A program made the translations under genes and the position numbers. A model generated the notes under the pieces. The model did no database searches. It worked only from the letters and a program-made list of their open reading frames with translations, and was not told the origin of the DNA. Positions 1 through 5,018 of a DNA stretch of 5,018 nucleotides are shown here, piece after piece (position 1 is the first letter of the stretch; each line of letters opens with the position of its first letter). The stretch is from NCBI GenBank assembly GCA_902782705.1, contig CACZOL010000083.1, positions 1 to 5,018 of the forward strand. Direction: 5' to 3'. Source of the DNA: an uncultured Selenomonadaceae bacterium (GTDB lineage: Bacteria; Bacillota; Negativicutes; Selenomonadales; Selenomonadaceae).

Positions 1-497
1 AAAGCGTCGTTCGAGAAGAGGATCTTTTCCTCAGGACAATACGTGACCATGCTGTCAGGCCAATGGAGCATCGGCGTCGCGACGAAAGACAATGTCCGCT
101 TGCCGAGCGCCAGCGTCTCCCCGGTCTTGACCGCCTGATATGGCAGTTCGCCGTATCGTCCGGTCAGCCCTTTGAGCCCGTTCGGCGCGCTGGTGACGAT
201 TTTCGCGTTCGGGCAGCATTTTGCCATGATCGGCAGGCTCCCCGAATGATCCGGCTCGACGTGATTGGAGACGATATAGTCGATTTTCTTCGGATCGACG
301 ACGGAAGAGATGCGTTCCAAGAGCTCCGCGACAAACGGCGCCTTCACGGTGTCGATCAGCGTGATTTTCTCGTCGAGAATAAGATACGCGTTATACGACG
401 AGCCGCGCCGTGTCGAGTAGCCGTGAAAACTCCTCATCGACCAATCGACAGCGCCGACCCAATAAATTCCCTTCTTCACTTCAATCGCTTTCAACAT
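1..497 (-). CDS. fprA: FprA-family flavodiiron protein, N-terminal part (runs off the left edge)
   Basis: Flavodiiron proteins are cytoplasmic enzymes of anaerobes that reduce O2 to water and/or NO to N2O at a di-iron site, with electrons passed through FMN. Only the first 165 residues are here, covering most of the metallo-beta-lactamase-like domain. The iron-ligand signature is plain: H79-x-E81-x-D83-H84 in SNHVEPDHSG, then H145 (TPMLHWPDS) and D164 (FSNDA), with spacings typical of the family. The last ligand His and the C-terminal flavodoxin domain would lie outside the window. The start chosen is the ATG at 497, because AGGAG (509-505) stands 7 bases upstream; an in-frame ATG at 503 is too close to it. 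The start lies inside the SGNH gene (17-base overlap), so translation is probably coupled. No key residue is missing in the visible part. The family is certain; O2 versus NO preference cannot be told. Confidence 0.93.
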   Translation of the reverse strand, partial: MLKAIEVKKGIYWVGAVDWSMRSFHGYSTRRGSSYNAYLILDEKITLIDTVKAPFVAELLERISSVVDPKKIDYIVSNHVEPDHSGSLPIMAKCCPNAKIVTSAPNGLKGLTGRYGELPYQAVKTGETLALGKRTLSFVATPMLHWPDSMVTYCPEEKILFSNDA

Positions 498-1959
498 TTG
501 CATTCTCCTTTCGGGTATTGGCTTGTGCCGTTTGCATAAATTCGTCCGCCGCTTGTTTTGCCGCTTCCAGATTCGCGTTGACGCGGGCGGCAATCAGCTG
601 TTTCCCGATGATGTCCTCATGCAGGCCGTCGAAGCCCAGCCATTCGGGAAGCTCGCCGTTCGCCGCGTAAGGCGCGAAGGCAGCCGCCGTGTCGATGTGC
701 GGCTGTTGCCGCAAATATTCGTTGAATTTCGCGAAACGCGCCTGCCATTCGTCGGTGATCTTTTCGCCAAAGACGCGCTCGATATTCGCCGGATTGATGG
801 GCGGCAGCGTCAGGAAAATCGGGCGGATACCATGCGCCACGCATTTCCCTTTGATGCGTTCCATATTCGCGACGGCTTCCTCGACGGTAAACTCGCCCGC
901 ACGAAGGTCGTTCGTTCCGCACATGATCAAAAGATATTTCGGCGAAAAGGGCAGCACGTCACGTTCGAAGCGATCCGCCATCAGCTTCGTGAGATCGCCG
1001 CTCTGCGAAAGGTTCACCGCTGGAAAATCGAGATATGCGAGCCAACTGTATTCCAGATTCTCCGGCCCGTGGGAAACGCGGCCGCCGCCGTGGCTGATGC
1101 TGTCGCCGAGCACGGCAACCTCCCAATGCCGCAGCTCAAAACGGAATGACGATGTTGTCGACCACGCGCCCGGCGTTCCTTTTTTATCCAGAGCGCGTAC
1201 GCGCCAATAATACGTCACGTCTCCCATGCGCGGCGCGTCGTCGTACTGCTCGCCGTAAGGCGCGATCCACTTTGCAATCGGCGCCGCGTCGGGTGTGCGT
1301 TCCGGATCTTCCGCATAGAGCGCGACTTCAAAATTGGCCGCGCCATGGGGACACACCCAGCTGTAAACGGGAAACAGCATAGCCGAGCCTCTCCCCTTGT
1401 CCGGAACGGGATGGAGGACGGGCGCATTCATACGAGGCAGAGAAGCATTCGCATAGAGCGGTGCAGGCAAGCTGAACGGACTGATGGCGTCGCCGTCATA
1501 GTCGAGGGCGCGCACACGCCACCAAAGCGGCTGGCTGTCCGAAAGCCCTTTCCGTAAATCGTCGAGAGGAAGATTGACCGCGTTCTCGAACACATTTGAA
1601 GTGCGAAACACGGCGCGCTCGTCCGGCTCCTGCGGATCGAGCTTGGAAACGGCGGAAGTGAAGAATTCAAGCTGATAGGCGACAGCGTTCGACTCTTTCG
1701 TCCATGCGAGCACCGGCGAATAGGAAACGGGATGCTCCATCGAGGTGCGCGTCAGGATTTCCGGCGCAGGCTGCGTGACAGTCCCCCCCCGGGCGTCCAT
1801 CGCAGGCGGCGTGAAGCCAAGCGCACAAGCGACACATGCAGCAATCATGCGCAGACCGCGGGAAATTTTTCGCCATAGCGGCGTGCTTTGTTCGAGCGTG
1901 TGCTTCGGCTTGTTTTGCGCGTGACGCGCCTTGCGTCTCCGCCGTTTTGATCCGCTCAT
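481..1959 (-). CDS. Secreted/anchored SGNH (GDSL) hydrolase with two N-terminal Fn3-like modules
   Basis: This 492-aa protein is a predicted esterase, lipase or deacetylase acting outside the cytoplasm. It has a very basic N-terminus (SGSKRRRRKARH), then a short hydrophobic stretch at about 37-50 (MIAACVACALGF) that serves as signal peptide or anchor. Two Fn3-like modules follow, at about 64-170 and 178-275, each ending in a WRVRALD motif (147-153 and 252-258). The SGNH domain covers about 278-470. Its blocks are complete: GDS at 285-287 (Ser nucleophile), Gly321 (SQSGD), GTND at 348-351 (oxyanion Asn350) and DGLH at 444-447 (catalytic Asp and His). The frame stays open upstream to an ATG at 2169, but I chose the ATG at 1959. 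It overlaps the preceding stop as ATGA, has GGGTGG (1970-1965) 5 bases upstream, and avoids a low-complexity Arg-rich extension that is the shadow of the HTH gene. The substrate is unknown; cell-wall or polysaccharide O-acetyl groups are possible. A run of eight G lies at codons 57-59. Confidence 0.9.
   Translation of the reverse strand: MSGSKRRRRKARHAQNKPKHTLEQSTPLWRKISRGLRMIAACVACALGFTPPAMDARGGTVTQPAPEILTRTSMEHPVSYSPVLAWTKESNAVAYQLEFFTSAVSKLDPQEPDERAVFRTSNVFENAVNLPLDDLRKGLSDSQPLWWRVRALDYDGDAISPFSLPAPLYANASLPRMNAPVLHPVPDKGRGSAMLFPVYSWVCPHGAANFEVALYAEDPERTPDAAPIAKWIAPYGEQYDDAPRMGDVTYYWRVRALDKKGTPGAWSTTSSFRFELRHWEVAVLGDSISHGGGRVSHGPENLEYSWLAYLDFPAVNLSQSGDLTKLMADRFERDVLPFSPKYLLIMCGTNDLRAGEFTVEEAVANMERIKGKCVAHGIRPIFLTLPPINPANIERVFGEKITDEWQARFAKFNEYLRQQPHIDTAAAFAPYAANGELPEWLGFDGLHEDIIGKQLIAARVNANLEAAKQAADEFMQTAQANTRKENANVESD
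505..509 (-). promoter_or_regulatory. Ribosome binding site that decides the fprA start
   Basis: AGGAG on the minus strand, inside the 3' end of the SGNH gene, is 7 bases from the ATG at 497 and only 1 base from the in-frame ATG at 503. It therefore supports the downstream ATG, giving a protein starting MLKAIEVKKG. Confidence 0.75.
1783..1790 (-). repeat. Homopolymer run of eight G in the SGNH coding strand
   Basis: The plus strand reads eight C, hence G8 in the coding strand, spanning codons 57-59 (Arg-Gly-Gly) just after the hydrophobic export segment of the SGNH hydrolase. Runs of this length can gain or lose a base by slippage, which would shift the frame ahead of both Fn3-like modules and the catalytic domain. 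Confidence 0.9.
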
Positions 1960-2192
1960 CGTTTCCACCCTTGCCGCATATTCGCCCCGCCTTTTCCGCG
2001 ACAACTTTTCATATGATTCTTCCGTCGCTCGTCGGCGAGAAAATCGCGGACCATGCGCTCCACCCAAGCAGGGGGACGCAGCTCGCCGCGTTCCCAGCGC
2101 GACACGACGCCCGCGGGAATCTTGAAGCGGCTGCCGATATCCGCAGCAGAAAACCCCGCCGCGCGGCACTCCGCCATTATACGGTTCATCAT
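1956..2192 (-). CDS. Small helix-turn-helix (XRE/Cro-like) DNA-binding protein
   Basis: This 78-aa basic protein probably binds DNA as a transcription regulator. Residues about 13-36 (GFSAADIGSRF, turn KIPAG, then VVSRWERGE) match the helix-turn-helix of Cro/CI-type regulators; the S-x-W-E-x-G-x-x-x-P ending is typical of that fold. After about residue 55 the chain becomes a short Lys/Arg-rich tail (DERRKNHMKS onward) with no recognised domain. The start at 2192 is supported by GGAGG (2204-2200) 7 bases upstream; a second ATG follows directly at 2189. Its stop overlaps the SGNH start as ATGA (1956-1959), making it the first gene of the minus-strand operon. It faces the divergent promoter region, so control of its own operon, of the ATP-grasp/HD-GYP gene, or of both is a reasonable inference. 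With so little beyond the HTH, it may need to dimerise through the HTH helices. It could instead bind elsewhere; its target is unknown. Confidence 0.8.
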   Translation of the reverse strand: MMNRIMAECRAAGFSAADIGSRFKIPAGVVSRWERGELRPPAWVERMVRDFLADERRKNHMKSCRGKGGANMRQGWKR

Positions 2193-2320
2193 GCTATTTC
2201 CTCCATGCGAAGCAACCCCTCGCAGTTTTTTCCTGTCTATCTTATTATAACTATATTTCTTCCATTATTGTTAGGAAAATTTTAATCTCGATTTCAATTA
2301 TGTTGTATATATTCGGCAAA

Positions 2321-2350
2321 AGTATAGATATTGCCTGCGATTTCGGTCAA
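2321..2350 (-). promoter_or_regulatory. Sigma-70-type promoter candidate for the HTH-SGNH-fprA operon
   Basis: On the minus strand, TTGACC (2350-2345, 5/6 to consensus) and TATACT (2326-2321, 5/6) are 18 bases apart. This is the best promoter match in the window. Transcription would start near 2314, leaving a leader of about 120 bases before the HTH start at 2192. A lone perfect TATAAT also occurs at 2249-2244 on this strand but lacks a recognisable -35 element, so I rate it a weaker alternative. Confidence 0.6.
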
Positions 2351-2372
2351 CGACGGTTTGTGAAAAAAGTCC

Positions 2373-2401
2373 TTGATTATTTACAAATAATAATGTAAGA
2401 T
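2373..2401 (+). promoter_or_regulatory. Sigma-70-type promoter candidate for the ATP-grasp/HD-GYP gene
   Basis: TTGATT (2373-2378, 4/6 to consensus) and TAAGAT (2396-2401, 4/6) are separated by the ideal 17 bases, all A/T-rich. Transcription would start near 2408, giving a leader of about 60 bases. The leader includes a pyrimidine-rich stretch (about 2421-2451) just before the Shine-Dalgarno sequence. The spacing and position are good, but the match is moderate; no experimental support. Confidence 0.55.
2381..2398. promoter_or_regulatory. Inverted repeat TTACA-N8-TGTAA, possible operator
   Basis: The sequence TTACAAATAATAATGTAA is a perfect 5-base inverted repeat around an 8-base A/T spacer. 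It covers the spacer and first bases of the -10 element of the plus-strand promoter candidate. A dimeric repressor bound here would block RNA polymerase. The small HTH protein encoded by the divergent operon is one candidate, by position only. Short A/T repeats arise by chance, so confidence is limited. Confidence 0.35.
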
Positions 2402-2453
2402 AGTAAAAAAGTATTAGGACGTATTTCTCTTCCCGTTTCCCTTTTTTTCTCAT

Positions 2454-2461
2454 AAAGGAGG
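2454..2461 (+). promoter_or_regulatory. Strong ribosome binding site
   Basis: AAAGGAGG lies 5 bases before the ATG at 2467. It closely matches the 16S rRNA 3' end complement and fixes the start of the 794-aa fusion protein. Confidence 0.85.
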
Positions 2462-2466
2462 TCTTT

Positions 2467-4851
2467 ATGAACTTCATCTTCATTTCACCCAACTTTCCTC
2501 GCAATCACTGGCTGTTCTGCGACCGTTTACAGCAGCGCGGCGTCAACGTCCTGGGTATTGGAGACAGTCCTTATGACTCCCTCGACGAAAACGTCAAAAA
2601 AACCCTGACGGAATACTATTACGTCGAATCCACACAGAACTATGACCAAATGTTTCGCGCTGTGTCGTTCCTCTCGTTCAAGCACGGAAAGATCGACTGG
2701 ATCGAGTCGCACAGCGAAGCGTTCCTGGAGCAGGACGCGCGCCTGCGGGAAGATTTTCATATAACGACGGGGCTTCATACGGAAGATGTGGAACGGTTCC
2801 GACACAAATCGGCCATGAAAGCCTATTATCGGAAGGCGCATATTCCCACGGCGCGTCTGGCGGAAATCCCCACGATCAAAGAAGCGAAAGACTTTGCGCG
2901 AAAAGTCGGCTATCCGGTCATCGTAAAGCCGGACATCGGCAGCGGCGCAAAAGGCGTAGTGCAAATCAATTCGCCTACGGAGCTGGAATGGTTCTTCTGG
3001 GAAAAGCCCTCCGCCCCCTATATAATGGAAGAGTTTGTCCACGGGAACATTTATTCCTACGACGCGATCGTCAACTCCCAAGGCGAGCCGCTGTTTGAAT
3101 CCATGGCAACGTGGCCGCCGTCCATCATGGAAATCGTTTCAAAGCAGCTCGACCTCTCTTATTACGTCTCGACCGAAATGCCCGACGATCTTCGCGCGGC
3201 GGGGCGCGCCGTCATACGCTCGTTCAACATACAACGGCGCTTTGTTCATCTGGAATTTTTCCGACTGACCAAAGATCAAAAACTTCTCGGAAACGAGGGA
3301 GAGCTCGTCGGTCTGGAAGTGAACCTGCGGCCGCCCGGAGGCTATACTGCGGATATGATGAACTTCGCGCATTCCGTCGACGTTTATCAGATATGGGCAG
3401 ATATGGTCACAATGGACAACAGCCTGGTTCCCAAGCGGCGCGACCATCGTTTCTGCGTATACGCGGGACGACGCAATCATTTCACCTATCTCCATTCCCA
3501 TGCCGAAATCATGGATCGCTACAAGCAAGATATCGTCATGCACGAGGCAATGCCTCTGCCGATGCAGGCGCAAATGGGCAATTATATGTACGCCGCCCGT
3601 CTGCGGAAGAAAGATGACGCGACGGAATTTATCCGCTTCGTGCAGTCGCAGTGCAGCGAAACCGGACAGAAAAAGCGCGTGCTGCTGAAAGATTTACGGC
3701 CCGGCATGATCCTGGCCCAGCCGATCATCCTCTTGGACGGCCAGCTCCTGATGGAAGCCGGAACAAGAATGACGGAGTTTGTCATCAGTCTGCTGCAAAA
3801 TCCCGTCTATATGGAAAAAGTTCTGCCGGACGGCGTCGGGCTCGACAAAATGATGCTGACCGTAGAAATCCCCACACAGCTTGATCTGCTTGCTCCGGAA
3901 GATCTCCCTCACGCCGCGCTGAAAGACATCCCCCGCTATCTGCCGCCCGATCCGAAGTCCGACCACATCCTGGACGCGGATTATGTAAACACGTATCAAG
4001 AAGTGTTCCATGATCTGGAGCAGCTCCTGAATCCGAACACCATTCATCACGGCCTCGATCTGGACACCATCGGCCAGCTGATTTCCGAATGCAAGCTCTC
4101 CAATCTATGCAACGGCGCCATGGCCGTCGCCCAAATCCACAACATGGACTGCGACGGTTCCTATTTGCTGCATCACAGCCTGCACGTGGCAATCCTGGCC
4201 GGACTGATGGGCAAATGGCTGCGCTGGCCCCGCGAATGCAGGGAACGTCTTCTCCTGGCCGGGCTTTTGCACGACGTCGGCAAGCTGAAAATTTCCAATG
4301 AAATTTTGAATAAGCCCGGAAAACTATCTTCGTCGGAAATGGCGATCATGCGCCGTCATTCCTCCTACAGCGCGGAAATATTGGCAAAATGCGGACTTGC
4401 CGCCGAAACCGACATTATCGCCGGCGTTCTGCAGCATCATGAGCGCGGCGATGGCAGCGGTTATCCTTCCGGGCTTAAGCACGATATGATCTCCCCCTTC
4501 GGGAAGATCCTCGCAATCCTTGACATATACGACGCGATGGCAACAAACCGCGTTTACGCGCACAAAATATCTCCCTTCGAGATTTTTGACCGCCTGACGG
4601 CGGACATGATTGCCGGCAAGATCGACGAGACGTACTGCGTACTTTTCATACGAAAAATCTGCTACGCCTTGACGGGAAGCTGGGTGCGCCTGTCGTCCGG
4701 CGTAAAAGCAAAGATCATTTACATCGACCAGAGCCGAACGAACTCCCTGCCTATCGTCCAAACGACCGAAGGCAAATTCTACGACCTCTCCGACGCCGGA
4801 ATGCTGAAAATCGCAGAACTGCTGACGCAAAAAGAAGCGTCGGCAGAATAA
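2467..4851 (+). CDS. ATP-grasp ligase-like / HD-GYP phosphodiesterase fusion protein
   Basis: This 794-aa cytoplasmic protein has no signal peptide or membrane segment. Residues about 1-400 resemble carbamoyl-phosphate-synthase-type ATP-grasp enzymes, which use ATP to activate a carboxylate for attack by an amine or similar group. Visible motifs are VIVKPD (Lys154), the glycine-rich loop GSGAKG (158-163), PYIMEEF (ATP-contact Glu188/189), HLEFF (Glu263) and EVNLRPPGG (Glu284, Asn286, Arg288; Mg/ATP). Residues about 405-450 (LLKDLRPGMILAQPI and LLMEAGTRMTE) are the lead-in segment seen before many HD-GYP domains. Residues about 560-735 are HD-GYP: His573, LHDVGK (His602-Asp603), His631, HHERGDGSGYP (657-667) and DIYDA (686-690), with all motifs intact, so cyclic-di-GMP (or related dinucleotide) hydrolysis is predicted. 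AAAGGAGG (2454-2461) lies 5 bases before the ATG. It is monocistronic, with convergent gene and hairpin downstream. The ligase substrate is unknown. No stop or frame change marks the junction, so the fusion appears real. Confidence 0.92.
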   Translation: MNFIFISPNFPRNHWLFCDRLQQRGVNVLGIGDSPYDSLDENVKKTLTEYYYVESTQNYDQMFRAVSFLSFKHGKIDWIESHSEAFLEQDARLREDFHITTGLHTEDVERFRHKSAMKAYYRKAHIPTARLAEIPTIKEAKDFARKVGYPVIVKPDIGSGAKGVVQINSPTELEWFFWEKPSAPYIMEEFVHGNIYSYDAIVNSQGEPLFESMATWPPSIMEIVSKQLDLSYYVSTEMPDDLRAAGRAVIRSFNIQRRFVHLEFFRLTKDQKLLGNEGELVGLEVNLRPPGGYTADMMNFAHSVDVYQIWADMVTMDNSLVPKRRDHRFCVYAGRRNHFTYLHSHAEIMDRYKQDIVMHEAMPLPMQAQMGNYMYAARLRKKDDATEFIRFVQSQCSETGQKKRVLLKDLRPGMILAQPIILLDGQLLMEAGTRMTEFVISLLQNPVYMEKVLPDGVGLDKMMLTVEIPTQLDLLAPEDLPHAALKDIPRYLPPDPKSDHILDADYVNTYQEVFHDLEQLLNPNTIHHGLDLDTIGQLISECKLSNLCNGAMAVAQIHNMDCDGSYLLHHSLHVAILAGLMGKWLRWPRECRERLLLAGLLHDVGKLKISNEILNKPGKLSSSEMAIMRRHSSYSAEILAKCGLAAETDIIAGVLQHHERGDGSGYPSGLKHDMISPFGKILAILDIYDAMATNRVYAHKISPFEIFDRLTADMIAGKIDETYCVLFIRKICYALTGSWVRLSSGVKAKIIYIDQSRTNSLPIVQTTEGKFYDLSDAGMLKIAELLTQKEASAE

Positions 4852-4862
4852 CCGCAGATACA

Positions 4863-4898
4863 AATGAACCCCGCAGGATCATTCCTGCGGGGTTCATT
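4863..4898. terminator. Perfect 16-bp hairpin between convergent genes, probable bidirectional terminator
   Basis: The arms 4863-4878 (AATGAACCCCGCAGGA) and 4883-4898 are exact reverse complements with a TCAT loop, including a GC-rich core. The hairpin begins 11 bases after the stop of the fusion gene and 18 bases after the stop of the convergent minus-strand gene. There is no proper T-tract on either side (GATATGG on plus, TGTATC on minus), only ATT/TTT at the stem ends. It may thus terminate weakly or act mainly as an mRNA 3'-end protector. Confidence 0.7.
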
Positions 4899-4916
4899 GA
4901 TATGGAGTATCCTGAA

Positions 4917-5018
4917 TTACATTCCCATCAACATCTCAAAAATATCCAACTGTGGTTCCATCCGCACGCCGCCCTCTGCCGTAGGGTCGGGCACCGGGAC
5001 GAGGTGCGGCTTTTTCGT
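4917..5018 (-). CDS. C-terminal end of an unidentified protein (runs off the right edge)
   Basis: A minus-strand frame is open from the window's right edge to a TAA at 4919-4917, giving the last 33 residues of a protein. The tail starts with KKPHLVPVPDPTAEGG and ends with EPQLDIFEMLMGM. It is proline-rich, then acidic and hydrophobic, which suggests a flexible linker followed by a short terminal helix. Support is the uninterrupted frame, protein-like composition, and the hairpin 18 bases after the stop in the position of a terminator. I do not recognise the family and assign no function. Such a short open stretch could be chance, but the convergent layout around a hairpin favours a real gene. 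Confidence 0.55.
   Translation of the reverse strand, partial: TKKPHLVPVPDPTAEGGVRMEPQLDIFEMLMGM

Larger units (their letters stand above)
2193..2466. promoter_or_regulatory. AT-rich divergent intergenic region
   Basis: This 274-base spacer separates the minus-strand operon from the plus-strand ATP-grasp/HD-GYP gene. It is clearly more AT-rich than the coding sequence on both sides, as expected for promoters. It holds one promoter candidate per strand, an inverted repeat over the plus promoter, and both ribosome binding sites. No small ORF with a convincing start signal or RNA gene was seen in it. Confidence 0.8.

Noticed and set aside
63..539. Plus-strand open frame of 158 codons opposite fprA
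   Set aside because: The minus strand encodes clear flavodiiron iron-ligand motifs over the same bases; the plus frame shows no family features.
523..1149. Plus-strand open frame of 208 codons opposite the SGNH gene
   Set aside because: Composition is that of a shadow frame, with no recognisable motif; the minus frame carries an intact SGNH active site.
1960..2169. N-terminal extension of the SGNH frame up to an ATG at 2169 (70 more residues)
   Set aside because: It overlaps the HTH gene almost fully, is Arg/Gly-rich shadow-like sequence, and lacks a good ribosome binding site; the ATG at 1959 has both an ATGA overlap and GGGTGG upstream.
2206..2231. Plus-strand hairpin followed by six T, resembling an intrinsic terminator
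   Set aside because: The stem is only 5 bp, and no plus-strand gene lies upstream to terminate.
2527..3081. Minus-strand open frame of 184 codons within the ATP-grasp region
   Set aside because: Antisense shadow of a strongly supported gene; no ribosome binding site or domain seen.
4324..4863. Minus-strand open frame of 179 codons opposite the HD-GYP domain
   Set aside because: The opposite strand carries the complete HD-GYP signature; this frame also crosses into the hairpin region and has no motif.

Overview
The window looks like chromosomal DNA from an anaerobic, moderately GC-rich bacterium of Firmicutes type. Strong Shine-Dalgarno sequences (AAAGGAGG, GGAGG) and sigma-70-like promoters sit in an AT-rich spacer, and the window encodes a flavodiiron protein and an HD-GYP signalling protein. 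My best guess, from remembered protein style only, is a Negativicutes member (Selenomonas/Mitsuokella-like). No rRNA, tRNA, CRISPR array or transposase was seen.

Layout. Positions 1-2192 hold a tight minus-strand cluster, read right to left. It contains a 78-aa helix-turn-helix protein (2192-1956), a secreted or membrane-anchored SGNH/GDSL hydrolase with two Fn3-like modules (1959-481), and the N-terminal metallo-beta-lactamase-like half of an FprA-type flavodiiron protein (497 to beyond the window's left edge). The genes overlap by 4 and 17 bases, so they are almost certainly one operon with coupled translation. Positions 2193-2466 are an AT-rich divergent promoter region with a good promoter candidate on each strand. 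Positions 2467-4851 carry one large plus-strand gene fusing an ATP-grasp ligase-like half (about residues 1-400) to a complete HD-GYP phosphodiesterase half (about 405-794). A perfect 16-bp inverted repeat follows at 4863-4898, then the last 33 codons of an unidentified minus-strand gene (5018-4917), so the repeat lies between convergent genes.

How they may work together. The plus-strand gene is the most unusual item: a predicted carboxylate-amine ligase joined to a predicted cyclic-di-nucleotide phosphodiesterase in one polypeptide. The divergent operon begins with a small DNA-binding protein that could control the shared intergenic region, where an inverted repeat (TTACA-N8-TGTAA) lies over the plus-strand promoter. 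The SGNH gene carries a run of eight G just after its export segment, a possible slippage switch. These functional links are inference; the gene calls rest on visible motifs.
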